Assembly (NCBI GenBank): GCA_900095095.1 | Contig: FMBT01000436.1 | Coordinates: forward strand, 40,387-104,386 | Origin: Fragilariopsis cylindrus CCMP1102 | Taxonomy: Eukaryota; Bacillariophyta; Bacillariophyceae; Bacillariales; Bacillariaceae | Direction of reading: 5' to 3' | DNA: 64,000 nt | Shown: positions 45,949-59,494 of the stretch, piece after piece | How positions within the stretch are numbered: position 1 is the stretch's first letter | How the letters are laid out: each line of letters begins with the position of its first letter | Program-made: the position numbers and the translations under genes | Notes under the pieces: generated by a model | Told to the model about the DNA's origin: nothing | The model's database searches: none | The model's input: only the letters and a program-made list of their open reading frames with translations

Positions 45949-46346
45949 TGTTGGGGATTCAATAAAGATTGGGTCCCATGTGTGAGGTTTTTGTGGTAGC
46001 CGTGGAGTCATGAACATCATGACATCTGCACACGCCGCTTCCTCACAATTAGTAAAAGATAATAAGGTGGTAACTAACGTGTGGCTGGGAATTGGCGAGA
46101 GACAATGTGCTATTTACACATGATGTAAATCGAGCACCTCTATTGTCGCACCTCCTTTGTCATGTCAACATGTATATCATTATATTTATTATAGAACTTA
46201 TGCAATAGGGAATAATAATAATAATAGACAGGGAAGATAATTATCTACATACTAGCATATAGTCTCTCCAAGCATTACATAGTCATAGCATTAACAAATC
46301 AGTGACCTAGGAAAGCGTAGGTAGGTGTGACTATTGTATTTCAACA
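45949..46346 (+). repeat. 3' LTR of the truncated element
   Basis: 398 bp, homologous to 42815-43213 over its whole length and followed by the target duplication GATAG. Confidence 0.9.
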
Positions 46347-46351
46347 GATAG

Positions 46352-49300
46352 TATATTCTGTTTTGGTTCTAATTATGATGTTTGATGATTGTTGGTTGAT
46401 TGTTGGTTGATTTAAGATGGTTGTCCTAGTGCTTATTGTATAATTTATATCACTTTTCATGAAGATTCTGCGCGGATTTTTTTTTGTCAGGAGATCAAAT
46501 CTAATCTCTTGATAGGTGTGTACTCAGTCCATAGTAAACCATCTAACAGCAGGCAGATTTATCCAAACCAATGTGATATTATCTTCCTACTACTATTTAG
46601 AAGAGGTTAGGTCTTTAAAACCTAACTTTTTTCTGTTTTAAGTCGTCAAATGGTATCCTATTGTGATGGGTTGATTTTTTATGATTTACCCGCGATGATT
46701 TGTTTCGAAACGATGACGTGTACAGAATATGAGTTAACTTCTGATTGCATGATAACGAGAGGATGTGATAAGGTCAATAGGAGTCCAAAATTTTATAAAT
46801 AACCAAAACATGTCCAACAAAAACTCTATTTACCTGCATATATGTCGGTACTCCTATCAACAAATAGCTGGAAAGCTGTTAATATTATTATCAAGGTTAC
46901 ATGAATCACGTATCTATTCTCTGGAAAAACTTCGGGAAATGGTACAAAAGATTACACGCACCGTCATCCTTGTGATGAGCCACAAAATTCGGGATCAAAT
47001 GAAGGCAAACTATTAGATTAGTCACCTGCTTCTTTCTTTTTTTCTTTTCTTCCTTTGGTTTCTCTCCACATCTTGCCTCATCATCATATTCTCCGGATAG
47101 TGTAAATGTGTTTTTCTTGGTCGGGGTCTTTCGATGGCAACAAATTAGGATCGCATTTCACGCAAATCGAGGCAAGACTCTTGCTGCAGTGTATTCTTTA
47201 TTCTCCTTTTGTGGTCCTGTCGCTCCTTTTTGCGGCTTATTACGGTTGTTTTGAGAACAGCTCATGAGTAATCACTAAAAGGGAATACTGTGAGTGGTTG
47301 TTTTACATGCAAGAAAATTATATAAATTTCTGCGAAGAACTTGCATTCAGCAATGAAGATCTTCTCCGATTGAATAGTTTCCGTGAATTTTATAGTAATC
47401 GCATCCATCCAACATTCTAGCTCTATTGAAAGATGACAGTAATCAGGTTACTTTTATGCCTACCCTTCCTCATTGGTACGTCAAAGGCAGTTAACTGATA
47501 CTGGATCCTCATCAAAAATGTAAATCAGTTTTACGGCAATATAAAGGTTGACAGACGACTAATATGACTATCGAAAGCATCTTGTCAACATGGAAGCTTA
47601 TCAATAACAATCATTGCCAATAGTTCCTTCAAATTACCCTTGTTCTATGTGTGTGACAAGAACATGACCTTCCTGAATATCAATATATATCAAGAAAGTT
47701 TTTTCGACGAAGGAATGAAGTGGTTCAACACGAATATCCGAATAACTTATTCTGGTGGATTAGAAGAGCCTTTAGCAAAAAGCGGACGATAGATGTAATC
47801 GTTCTATTGATGATTTCCTGACACAGCCTTGATAAAATAGAACCTAGCGTCAGGAACTATTAAGGCAAACGAGTTGCTATAAAGACTTGACTTCAGCTGA
47901 TTGTCACCGGAAGCAATCCTGGATGAAGTAACAAAAAATATCACCCTACAAATATGTCGAAAGTATCGCGTGCAGTACTGATTTTTCGATTAGTCAGAAT
48001 TTGGAGCATAGTTGTAGCGCAGGGAGACTGAAACAAAACAAATTATACCTAGAGATAGTACGTAAGAATACGGAAGATTGTGTGATTTTGCAGTAAGGTC
48101 CTCTGAGTCTGGCCCGAGCTGCTGAGGATATTTTTACACTTCTAAGTGTATTTTTTTAAGATGGCTGCACCCGCATCGTTTAGCGCCTTGACACGCTTGT
48201 AGTATATTTTTGACACTTTTTGTGGAATCCCTAGGATCTTAATCTTGGTGAATTGGGTTAACAGAAATCTGACCTCTATTGTCTGGGTTTGCCGAGTATA
48301 TTTGAAGAAGATCTCGATATACGAAGCATTTACTTGGACGCCTCAATCGAGCTTTCCTACCGTTTTTGCGAGGTGAACATTTCTCACAGTTTGTCACCAA
48401 CTGATGACAACATGCCTACTTTAAGCTGGTCTCTTCATAACATAATGTATCTATTCGAGTAAGAAACCGTGACTCTGGTCCTATACGAGCCTGGACTGAT
48501 TTCGAAGAGTAATGAAATGGTTTTTTCCTCAAGTGAACGTTTACTCAGGAGAGATTGTCTTCCTATTTTGACCGAAGTTTTCGAATTGTTGTTAGATATA
48601 GTAAATTAGAGGTGATTTTTCCCAGGATTGACTAACAAAGCGCTATCGTTTTTCAGGAGTTTAGCATAGATTAGCTTTTTATCTTCGAAAATTGTTGTTC
48701 AATCGCTTTTTCTCCAAACTTTTTAGAGGTTGACCTAGCCATGATCATTCAAATGATTTAAGAACTATATTGGCTGAGTTTTGACTAAAAAGAGACCTTG
48801 GAAGCATTTTATCTATTAAATATATAGATATCTGCAACCACTCGAAGGAGGAGCTACTTATGGAAAATAGTGTTGCCAACAGAGCCGTATCATGCAGTAA
48901 ATTTCTACGAACAGACCTTCCATAAATTAAAGTTCGACCTTGATGATCGTATCGGATTTGTCATAGTCGACAAAGATTGGAATCGATGAGTTGGTTCTGT
49001 TTAGCAGACCTGCAAATGGTTTTTTTACTTAAAGAAATCATTGAACTTCGATGAGTTGATATCGAGCTCCGTTAGCGAAACTACGATAAAGTTATCGGAC
49101 GAACGGCTCTCGCCAGAAACAATGCGAAGCATTATGTACAAAAAGCATAGCGCCGGCTGGTAGACAATATTCCAAATTATTCGTTGGAGTAGGGAAACAT
49201 AAATTTGAACCCACACCAGAATAAAGGTTGCGCAAGAAACAAATTCAACATCGGAATTGGTCATGGATTATCTTTGTGTAAAGTATGCTTGCAACGAAGA

Positions 49301-50145
49301 TGAATCTCACCTTGAATCGTTGACCGGACCGTCATTCGATTTATTGCGCCAACACGAGGTTTTACGACAAGATAAGGACATCACAAGCATCAGTGCCTGG
49401 TCAAGTAAAGATGACACTATATTGCCCAGCAAGCAACAATAATTTGTACGTAGAAGATACCATTTGACACACATCAGCGAATAACTAGCTTTCTCTAAGG
49501 ATAACGCAAAGCTTTAGCAGTAGCTATGTTGGAGATTCATACAAAATTGAAGAACGAGTGATGGTAGAATGTTACGCTCGCTGAGTGATTGAGACAGTTC
49601 CTTTGCCTTAAAGTCTAGCGATGCTACCTTCGCTACAACGCTATCCCCTGAAGAGACGAACAAACTGCATTAGAGAAGCAAAAGTCTTAGTGGAAGACTT
49701 CCTACGTTACTGGTAGACCAACCTACTTTAATGCAACAAAGCTTTGTCCAACGAGCGAAAGTATTGTATTTCCAGTTATAGCAGTGCTTCAAGAAGTAGT
49801 GCGTAAAGCAGAATATTTCCTCTATATTGCTAGCAAAGATGGTCGATTAACAAAGGATTTAACATCAATGACTGCAGAAAAAATAGGAATTTTGTATGGC
49901 TGGCATCCAGATCTGAAACTGCAGCACTATTAGTCAATGTGCAAGCAACTCCCCCCCCCCCCCCGCCGCCTGAAAGTATCAGTAGAGGAATTGGCCACAA
50001 GCAAGCAGAAAGAAAACTGACTCAAAGTGAAAGCACAGCAGATGGTATCTTTGATTGTAGGATAAGAACAAAGGCAAAGCAACGGTATTGACCAAAGGAG
50101 AGACATTATTGGTTGGCTACATGACCTAGTAGAAGAAGGTCAGTT
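46352..50145. other. Decayed, gene-poor sequence
   Basis: 3.8 kb with no intact gene. Some stretches look like eroded coding sequence, such as a plus-strand frame at 49771-49929 reading VIAVLQEVVRKAEYFLYIAS, but no family was recognised. A run of 15 C lies at about 49950-49964. The right end may include the 5' half of the older plus-strand copia element whose 3' end is at 59713, but its protein sequence is not visible. Confidence 0.4.
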
Positions 50146-50363
50146 TGTAAATGTATCTAGCTACCTAAGTTCACTAGGCTGAAGACCTTCTATGCTATTA
50201 ACGTATGTAAATAGTGTTTATTAGAAGAGTGAGCTTAGTAGCTCTCTATGATTGGCTATATCTACTCGTACGGTGTATGTGCGGTCTGACCCTGGTCGGT
50301 CATACCACTCATATGGTCTGTCCTGGTCGGTCATTCCATAGTGACACTCGCCTTACGCCTACA
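50146..50363 (-). repeat. 3' LTR of the minus-strand copia element
   Basis: 218 bp, TGTAAATG to GCCTACA on the plus strand, almost identical to 59495-59712. The last codons of the RNase H frame appear to run into it. Confidence 0.93.
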
Positions 50364-53300
50364 CTTCCCCACACTTACAGAATCTAGAGCATCAGGATTG
50401 TAATGTGATGCAGACTGTAATAGTGATATAAGTGGGTTAGATCTGTAAGTGGAGACGGACACATAATTGATTATGTGTGCTTTGTCATTAGAATGATCAA
50501 TATAGGTAGTATATGCCGGTTTGCGTCTTCCCATAAAGACGTCCGTGTGCTCGTAAAATTTTGTCCTCCCTGTTGGCTTGCTCAGAGAATCACTGTAATT
50601 TTCATCTGTCGATGGTATCGACAAAATCAATGAACTTGTCATCTGTCCATTTAATATAATAAAGTGTTTCATTTCTACATGTCTGGTTCTTCTTGTTGGT
50701 TGCTGTGCGTTCGCTAATCGAACTGCCCCTTGATTATCTGCTAAAATTGGTGTTGGTGCGTCCATAATAATACAATTTCTTCTAGAATCCATCGTAAGTA
50801 TAAAGCTGCTTTCCAGCATCTGCCATATTCGTGAATTCAGCTTCTGTTGAGCTTTGTGCTATTGTTGGTTGTAGTCTGTTCGGTAGTACACTGCTGCTCC
50901 TGCTAACATCATAATGATACCACCCATCGATCTTCTTTCAGTTCTGTCTGATGCCCATGTGGTGTCGCACGATCCAGTGATTTCTAATGCATTCCATTGT
51001 TCATCGAATTTATGTAGTTTGAGATGGTGCTGATATTGGTGATGGATCTGGTCGTATTGGGAGATCCATACGCGGTGTTGGTCTCCAGTAGGTAAGTCCA
51101 TCCATACGTGTTGCATGGAGGTATCCAAATACTTGTTTAACTGCTTCATAATGTATTTGAGCTGGGTGATGTGAGTGTTGACTTAATGTTATTACTGCTA
51201 TTGATATATCCACCCGACATACCGTTAGTGCATAAATTAATTCACCAATTGTTTGTCTGTAACTAAAACCCATTCGTTTTTCTAAATCCTTTTGTTCTTT
51301 AATTGATTCCGGTCCTCTACTTGACTGTATATCTGCTTGGTACTTCGAATCACTTTTCATTGGTGTTGGTGGTGATCTAATTTTTTAAATTACTCCATCC
51401 ATGATGTGATACGATCTTGTCAATGTATGTTGCACAATGGACGTGATTGTAATATCTTGTTTGTTCCACATTAACACCATTGAATTTCCTAATTGTACCT
51501 AATTGATTTAGTGGATTGGTCATACGGTCCTGTATTTGTTTTCCTATTCGGTCGCACTCTGATGAATCGTTGTTAGCTACTAGAAAGTCATCGACTTGTC
51601 GTAGGATGAGGGTCAAGTTGTCTTGTTCATCTCTTTTGTAATATAGGCATGGTTCATGGACTGTTGCTGTAAAGCCTAACTCGTCAATGATCATCTTGGA
51701 GATGTACTTGTCCCATAGTCGTGGCGATTCCGGGTGTCCTTGTAGTGCTTTTCTAACTGGTATTACATATCCATCCGGTATTGGCTCCTTTCCAAGGTGT
51801 TCCTCCACCACTGTTTTAAACTGGGCGTCTGGTCGCATAAAGAATGGGGATGTTGGTGCTGGTGCCTCTGCAAACGCGTTGCCTACATCATATCCTTTAC
51901 AGATTAGATTCATTGCTGCTGATATTGCCCATGTCAATCGGTGGACTGGCTGTTCCACACACGCTGCATACGTTTCTGCAAGTGTGATTGCTGCTCCGTA
52001 TCGTGGTCCTCCATTGCATGTACCTCTTGATTTTCGTATCGTATCCCCGGTGAGTGGGTCTTCCTTGTTGACATAAGACCATACCCATGGCAGTACTGTC
52101 ATCCACTGATCTGATTTCACTGGTTCTCCAAACATTCCTACTTTTTCATAACGGTCTAATTGTTTCCATTCTGATTTGAGGAAATCATCCCATTCTGGAG
52201 TGAGCTTGAGTTTGTTACGTTTCATAATATTTATTCTTACTTTTTCTCTAATTGAATCACCTGAATCAATTTGTTGTGGCCATTTCGTCTTGTCTACCCA
52301 AATGTCCTCCTCATTGTTGATACTGTTGAGATGATGTGCTATTACGTTTAGCTGATCTGATTGCAATGTTGGTACTCCTTCTCCACTCATTGCAAAGCCT
52401 ACTAATGATCCAAATTCTATTTTGATTGATGATTGATTGTTAATTCTTGCTTGATGAATGGCATTGATGATATCTTGCTCCGTTCTAATTGGTTGATTAT
52501 TAACTGTTGATATTATTGTCCCCCTTAATCTTCTCTTCCATGATCGAATATGACGATGGGTTGAAGTTCCAACTTGAAACTCCACTAATTCCATTGCTTG
52601 TTTCATATCCGGGTGTGTTGCTACTATCATTCCTAATGTTGGATGATACGATTTTTCGTTTAATGGAATCGTATGTGATGTAGTGTGTACATATTTGTTT
52701 GTTGATATATCTAATGTTGCAAGTTCTTGTTGTAAATCTCCTATTTCTGGTCGTCTAAATGCTCTTTTTAATTTGTTAATCCTCCTGTCCGTCCATCGTT
52801 GTTGTCTCCTGTTCATTGTTGCTGCTGCTGCTACTGTATATGGTAATGGTGAATTCAGTAGGTTGCTTTCCAATATATCTGTTGCTAATGGTGATAGCTT
52901 ATCTTTTAAGTGTAGATCTACCTTTCTCAGGGTTCATGTAGGTAGTGTGGTCAGCGCTTCCAGTAAATACTTCCATTAGATGTTTTGATGCCGGTGATCG
53001 ATTCGTTGGTCTGTCTCCATACTGTATCTCATCCTTTGAATCGTGCTTAGCTGTTTTGATTGCTCCGGTATTGATGTCCCAGTACTTGATGTTGTGCATA
53101 GTATTTTGGTACCCAAGAAAGATACCATCATACGACCATGGGTTCAACGTTGTCGGTCTACTACCCGGCTTCTTCGCTGTTATTTTGGCTCCAAAGGTAA
53201 TCAAGCTGTCAAGTGCTGGTATTTGACCTGAAAATGCTTGCAGTGGTGTCATCTTGATCTTACTGTGGTATGTACGATTGTACAGCCATGTTGCATGTAA

Positions 53301-54820
53301 TAGTGCGTCGGCCCCAAAACTCTGTTCCTAGTCTTGCTGAGTACATCATACATCTCATTCTTTCCTTCAACGTCCTGTGTGGTCTTTCCACTATTCCGTT
53401 TTGTGAAGATGCGTCCGCGGCTGTTGAATTGACTTCATATCCATGAGAGTTACATAGCTTTGTGAGCTCGTGTGACTTGGATAATTCACCTCCTCCATCT
53501 GTAGTGATCGTCGCTCCAACTTGGTCCGGTAGCAGATCTCCAAAGAAGTCGATATCATCATCTGTTGGTTGAATGATATACTGTTGTGCTGTCACCGCTT
53601 CGTCGAATGCTCTTGACTTGGCCAAATATCCAGTACCACTTGTTGTGATGATTGCTTTTGAAGGGTTTGTTGTTCTAATACCATGTCGTTTGAGGAATTT
53701 GTTGATATATTCGATTGGTGGATCTTTATTCTTGATTGGATGGTCCATAGTTTCCGTGATGATACATCAATGATGGTAAGGAATCCGATGTATCCGTCTC
53801 GACTCTTGGTGATGATTGGTCTTGCTTCACTATTCTTCCCTGCATCTATTTCTAGATTCGATGGTCCACTTACGAAGGCTAGGTCCATATGATACGCTTG
53901 TCCCGGTATGAAGTTGTCCTTATCTGTTGTTTTATTGCCTCCCTTCTTGACCATCTTGCCTCTTTCACAGAATGGGCATTTGAAAAATGGTGTATTGGTT
54001 GGTAGATCGGGGATTCCTTCTACACATTTTCTTGTCTCATTCAATGTTCTTGTTGAGCAGTGACCCATCCGTTGGTGCCATAGTTCCAGTTCCTTCATCT
54101 TCTGAGTGTACAATTGGTGTGGTGTGTCCATTGTCTTTAGCTTGACGTCGGTGAATATTGGGTGTGCTTCTTCCTTCATTTGTTCGAAGTGATGGGCTCC
54201 GATATCAGTAGCCCAAGATTCATTGATTTGTTGATCAATTATTATTCTATCTTCCTTTGCTTGCATATTGTCATTTCTCTCCGACTGTAGGTCTCTAATT
54301 CGATCCGATCTTCGTGTTACTGCTCGTATGATGTGTTTGTTGTTCAATGAGTGTGGTAGTAAGATCTGGTTGGAAGTCAACCATTCGCCATTGTTAGTGC
54401 GTTTCATTTGGATTGATTCTAGTTCATTTTGATTGTAATCTAGAAATCCAATTTTTCCAGTACTATTAGTCGTTCCAAGGTGGTAGAACGCGTAATATTT
54501 CAATTTATGAGTGAAGTGATAGTTATCTGGTGATAGTACTGTACCACTCGATAGTGGTGTATACAACACGGGCCACTCCATAATAGAGCCTTGATCTGAC
54601 AAAATTTTAATCACGCCTTCACCCAACGCTTGGAGAGTTGTACTTGTCTCATCGTCGGAGAATACTCCAACGTCTTGTGGGATTGCGAATTCTTCATAGT
54701 TGTGTATGATATCAATCGTGTCAGTTGCGGAGCAGTTAGCTCCAGTATCGCCTTGTGCGTTGATTTCTGTGGTATATTGTGCTTGTTCATTCTTACTGAA
54801 TATTTCATTCCCATCTTCAT
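50331..54820 (-). pseudogene. Pol region of the minus-strand copia element, frameshifted
   Basis: In order from 54820 downward: aspartic protease with AQGDTGANCSATDT (its DTG at about 54740); the GAG-pre-integrase zinc segment ELWHQRMGHCS and CPFCERGK; integrase with D, D, E in AYHMDLAFV, ATITTDGGGELSKS and QNGIVERPHRTLKERM; a PDZ-like stretch (about 52400-52620); reverse transcriptase with GYDVGNAFAEAP and LRQVDDFLVAN; RNase H with GSCDTTWASDRTERRS and PILADNQGAVRLANAQ, then TRHVEMKHF. The main RT frame (52873-51377) is open over 498 codons. Shifts occur near 53600, 53255, 52890, 51365, 51100 and 50820; most need one base in a short run. The element may be intact in the organism. Confidence 0.85.
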
Positions 54821-56137
54821 TGTTTGTATTGACTCTCTTATTTAGCTTTTTGATTCTAAATTTTACTCGTACTGATTTTCGATTTGAGGTTGACTGTAGC
54901 TTAACTGCATTGATATTATATGGTTGTCCGTGTGTTGAACCTAGGCTGTCGGCCGGCGTGTACGCGGGAGTGAGGTCTGCTGAAGTGATTGAAAAATTTG
55001 ATTTGCTTTAGTCGCGCTGACCATGCTTTGATATGCCTTGCACGTGTTGTATCGATATTCAATGCGTTGATGATATATGCTCCTGTCTCATGCATTGTTC
55101 TTCCTCCATATGTATTGTATTCCGGATGATGTCCGTGAAGTCTTTTACAGTTCGTGTACTCTTAGTGTTAATTATGAGACGTGTATCGATTTTCTGTTCG
55201 TTTCCCGATTCATGATTGTTAAGTATTTGTTGTGTATTACTGTTCTGTTTGTTTCCGTTCCCACGTGTTTTTGTTAAGGAATCTTCAATCGTGTTTGTTG
55301 GTTCTTGTCCGCATTGGGGATTCGTCGATACTTTACAAACATGTGTCTTCATCTCCGACTCGGAATTTGGTAATTTTTCAATCGTATTCGTTGGAGTTGT
55401 CTTAACTGATTCGTTGATTCCCGTGATTGCTTCTCCGGATTTTCCACGCTCTGAATTTTCTGTTTTTCCTGTAGAATTCTACGCGTTGTTGGTAGGATTG
55501 TTGGTTCTTTTTCCAGATATTCATTTTTCTTTTCCAGATATTCATTTTTCATTTCCATATTATTGAATTCATACAAGTTATCTTTTCGTTACAATATTAT
55601 CTTTACACTCTGTTTCAGATAATAATTGATTGAATCGATTGACAATGGCCATCCTTTCTTTATTCAACTGGACGATGGTATTGTTTGCTGCTTGTTGTTC
55701 CTGTAAATCCTTCGTATGGGCTTCGACAAAGCAGTAGTTATGATTGTTATGGTTGATGTGGTGTGGTACGTCTTTGATATCGTTTGTCTTTGTTGTTGTT
55801 TTGATACTTTGTTGATGATTATATTCCCCTTTATTCTTTTATCTGATGGTGATGGTGACGATGGTATATGTGGTGTTTTCTTTCGTGCAGGCTGTACCGA
55901 TCTCTCAGGACAGCATGTTTGTCACTCTTCCTCTTCATCGTCCTTGGTCCATTCCTCACACTCTTCTCTTATTGTTTCGTCTGATGCATAGGTTGGGAGT
56001 GATCTCATGACCCTGTTGATCATTACTGGACGGTTTGATTTGTAGTACTTATCTGCATTGGTATCGTAAGTTTCCTTATTCGTTGTTGCGAATTTGTTGC
56101 GTGTGATATTTGAGCTCCGATTCTACATATCTGATCC

Positions 56138-59100
56138 CTATACTATGTCTGCCATCTTAAACATGCACATTGTTTCTTGTTGCGTAGGGAGTATCTTTGG
56201 CTCCCTTCCTCGAGTATCCATTCTCTTTTGGTTTTCCATCGAATGCGTTGATCGACAAGGTGTTATCTTGTTGTTGGATGTGTTGGGGTAATCTGCAAAT
56301 AGGTCTGCCAGACCTGTTGTCTTCCAAGTATTGGGTAGAGGTTTCTTTGGATGTGCGAGGATCCATTGATTGAAGTCTCCACTTAATTTCGTTGCAATTG
56401 ATGTATTGTACGATTGAAGTGCTTGGTGGAGCATTTCTTGTGACTGTTGAACTTCCGAGTATGTGGTGTTATGCCTCATTTCATGCTCTGCTACCGATGC
56501 CTGTAGTTCTACTACATATGCACTTGGGGTCATTGTTTTGCTCCAGGTTGGTCCCCATCCTTGTGTGGTGGTTTCATGAACGCACATGACCTTCTCATGA
56601 TCGCGTACAGTGCTCCATACCCATTTCGTTCTTCGTGATATGGACTGATTATGTCAAGCATCACTGTATTTGTGATTGGTATGATAACTTTCAGTCGTCT
56701 CATGATTGCATGGCTGATAGTAGCGATGGTAGTATCCGTTTCATTGTGCATTGGTGGTATGCATGATCCTTTTGGTGATAGGTATTTTAGTTCGGTGAGT
56801 GGGTATGTTTCTATGAGACAGTCATCATACATCTCGTTGTACAGTTGTTTTGCTTGTTCCATCGTCACCATTGTCTTTACTGGTATACAATGTTTGTGCA
56901 TTGGCATGGTGCCAAACCTTGTTATCGATTTCGAGATATGTCCCAATCTCTTAGTCTCTGCTAGCGCTGCTTCCTCTGCCTGTCGGGCCTTTCGTGTTGC
57001 TTGTTCCTGAAATCTTTTGTTGCTTTTGAGAATAGGCCAGTATATTCTTCTGTTTCTCCTGTACTAATATCATCCTCACCCATTTTCTCGTTGTACGATT
57101 TTTCTTCCTCTGTAGTTGGGTCCGTTTTAGGTGGTCCTCCTCCTCGTGGTCGAAATTCCTTGTCGTCGTTGGTTTGTGTCCAATCCGTTGCCTTATCTAC
57201 GTTGGTATGCATCCATTCCGTCGCGATTCGGTCTACTTCTCTTTCAATGTTGCCGGTGGTGATGTCTCCTACGTTGTTATTCATCCATTTCGTGGCAATT
57301 CCATCGATTTCTCTTTCAAGCTTGTCGGTGATGTCTCCTATGTCTGTGACTGAGGATGCTACTCCTCTGATATAATGGTCGATTGTATCATTGTCCTTGA
57401 AGAAATCTATCGAGAATTTCATCAGTGCGTCAGACATTTCCTGTGGGAATGTTTTGATGTAGGCCCGGATTTGAGTTTTGATAATCTGTCGAAAATCTGG
57501 TCCATCGATTATGGTTGTTAATGCAGCTTTTGATTGGTCTTCTATCATTTGCAGTGTAATAACCAAGTCATCCGTTGCTTTCTTGGTGAGGTCGCTAGTT
57601 CTGTCTTGGTTGCAATGGATTGTAATCGATTTTCCACGATGATATTTTTCCGGCTTTCCTTATTGATTGATCGTGCCATATCACTCAGTCCTAGGATGGA
57701 GCTATCACTCGCTGATTTGATTCGTACTATGGCCTCATTCAGTGATGTTTTGATTCTCAATGGATCTAGCTGAGATAGGGTCCATTGGAGATCTTGTGCT
57801 AGTGCATCCTTGTGGTTTTGGAGATCTTGTACTAGTGCATCCGTGTGGTCGGTTAACTCTTTGCCAGTTTCTTTGCACCCGAACGCATGGCTGTCGCTCT
57901 GCTGCTGTTAATTGCCTGGATGTATTGATGAGTTGCATGGCTACTTGTGCTGCTTCCAGGTGGTCTGCAAGGACTGTTGTGGTCGCCATCTGCTTCTGCA
58001 ATTGTTGTGGTTGCTTCCTCAATCCGACTTGTGACTTCATCAATCTTTGAGGTGAGTTCCAACAGTTTTGATTCTGCTTCCGTAAACATTTGTCTTGTTA
58101 TCTTCAATTGCTTACTTGCACTTTCTTCCAGCTGTTGCATACGGGTGTTCCTCTTGTCCATATCTTTGTATCTCACTTCCATCTTTCTGTTCATCATCTC
58201 TTCCATCCTCTTATCGATCATTTCTTCTAAGTCTATGCTATTCGATCCAAGTCTACTGCTTTCGTTATCTGTTCCTAGTACGCTGGTGGTGTGGTTGCTG
58301 TCGTTGTCATTGAGCACCTCACTTTTGGTTTCCTCTTGTTCCTGTAAGTATACCTCTTCTTGCTGTTCTAGTCTGTTGATTGTATCATCCAGTTCTTCCT
58401 TTTCATCATCGTCTAACTCCTCTTGTTCTTCCTTTACATCATCTACCTCTTCTTCATTCTCTACTTCTGATTCCTCTGCGTCCGAATCGAATAGTAATGA
58501 TATGTCTTGTACCCGTTGTGTTGGTAGTTTCTGTGGTGAGTTTGAGTTTGCTAGGCGCTGCTTTGCTTTCTGGCGAGAGGAGCTCCTTTCATCTCTTTCT
58601 CTTGCTCTCTTTTCTCTCTGCCTGGCACTCTTCACTGTCCATGCACTTCCGGTGTCACTGGAGTCAAGTTCGGTTTCCTCATCTAAATCCTTCAGTTGTA
58701 TCTTTGGTGGTGATTCAATGATTCGACGTTCGTTTCCTCTTCTCGCATACGGTGGCTCTGAGGAAGGTGGTGATTTAACGATTCGGATTGCTTTTCCTAC
58801 TCTCTCATACGGTGGCTCTGATTGAAATAGGGTTGCATGAAGTGGTGGTGCATACTGGTATCTGCTTCCTGTCGTCCATGTCGATGGGGTCCATGCATGT
58901 TGTGTACTAAACATCTGCTTTATTAAGTTTTCGATGGCAACATACTTTAGGTCTACCTCCAGTGCTTCATCATGTAGTGTAACGAGGTGTGCATGGTGGT
59001 CCGATTCTTCATACCGTGAAAATGGCATGAAAGGTTTTATATTGTAAGCGTCATCCTTGTACGGATTGCTTCCGTCCAGAGGAAAGACTAACTTTAGTGC

Positions 59101-59247
59101 TTCGATCTCCTCCTCTCTGATTCCTTCATAAGGGATGAAACCTTTAGGTATTGTCCTACCACCCCTCGGTGGTGACATTGGCATTGTGTCCAATGTACTT
59201 GTCTGCATCTTACCCGACTTTCTTGAGATCTTGGTCTTTTTAGTCAT
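56138..59247 (-). CDS. Long gag-like protein of the minus-strand copia element
   Basis: The frame starts with ATG at 59247 (MTKKTKISRKSGKMQTSTLD) and is open for 464 codons, then goes on through shifts near 57850, 57750, 57555, 56955 and 56560. The first part holds two 20-residue repeats containing SEPPY and a very acidic Glu/Asp stretch, then coiled-coil segments (LEEMIDKRMEEMMNRKMEV), then short duplicated helices. The later part (WGPTWSKTMTPSAYVVELQA, FNQWILAHPKK) is less repetitive and could be capsid-like. No zinc knuckle was found. Related helical frames continue to about 55060. It has no obvious likeness to the gag of the 7-kb element. Its role as gag is inferred from position. Confidence 0.6.
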
Positions 59248-59494
59248 GGTACAAGTATTGTAGAAATTTGTTGTTGTGCTTTTATTTATTATTTAAGCGA
59301 TTTTTGCAATTTTATGTCAACGCACGCGCTGTTTTGTATGCTTTGGTACAGTTTTACGTGCACTAACTTGTTTCGTAAGTCTTCACCGATGTTGCTAATA
59401 TCGATGTACGTCGTGTGCTAATAACGAAACCCTGTTGTTTAATCTTTATTATATTATCTTTTAACAGTGATAAAAGATATATGTTCTCATAACC

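Larger units (their letters stand above)
42815..46346 (+). mobile_element. Truncated, decayed LTR retrotransposon, 3.5 kb
   Basis: Left LTR 42815-43213 and right LTR 45949-46346, both starting TGTTGG and ending AACA, are similar over their full length with roughly twenty visible differences plus small indels. The 5-bp repeat GATAG lies directly outside both ends (42810-42814 and 46347-46351), a target-site duplication that proves insertion as a unit. The internal 2.7 kb has only gag/protease-like and integrase-like remnants and no reverse transcriptase, so the copy depends on others or was made by deletion. A purine-rich stretch GAAAGTAGAAG precedes the right LTR. Confidence 0.92.

Noticed and set aside
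46765-47016. An 83-codon plus-strand frame as a gene
   Set aside because: No domain, no neighbouring exons, and it lies in decayed sequence between two retroelements.
57947-58825. A 292-codon plus-strand Ser-rich frame
   Set aside because: It is the antisense of the acidic, Glu-rich gag region on the minus strand; Ser runs are the mirror of Glu codons.
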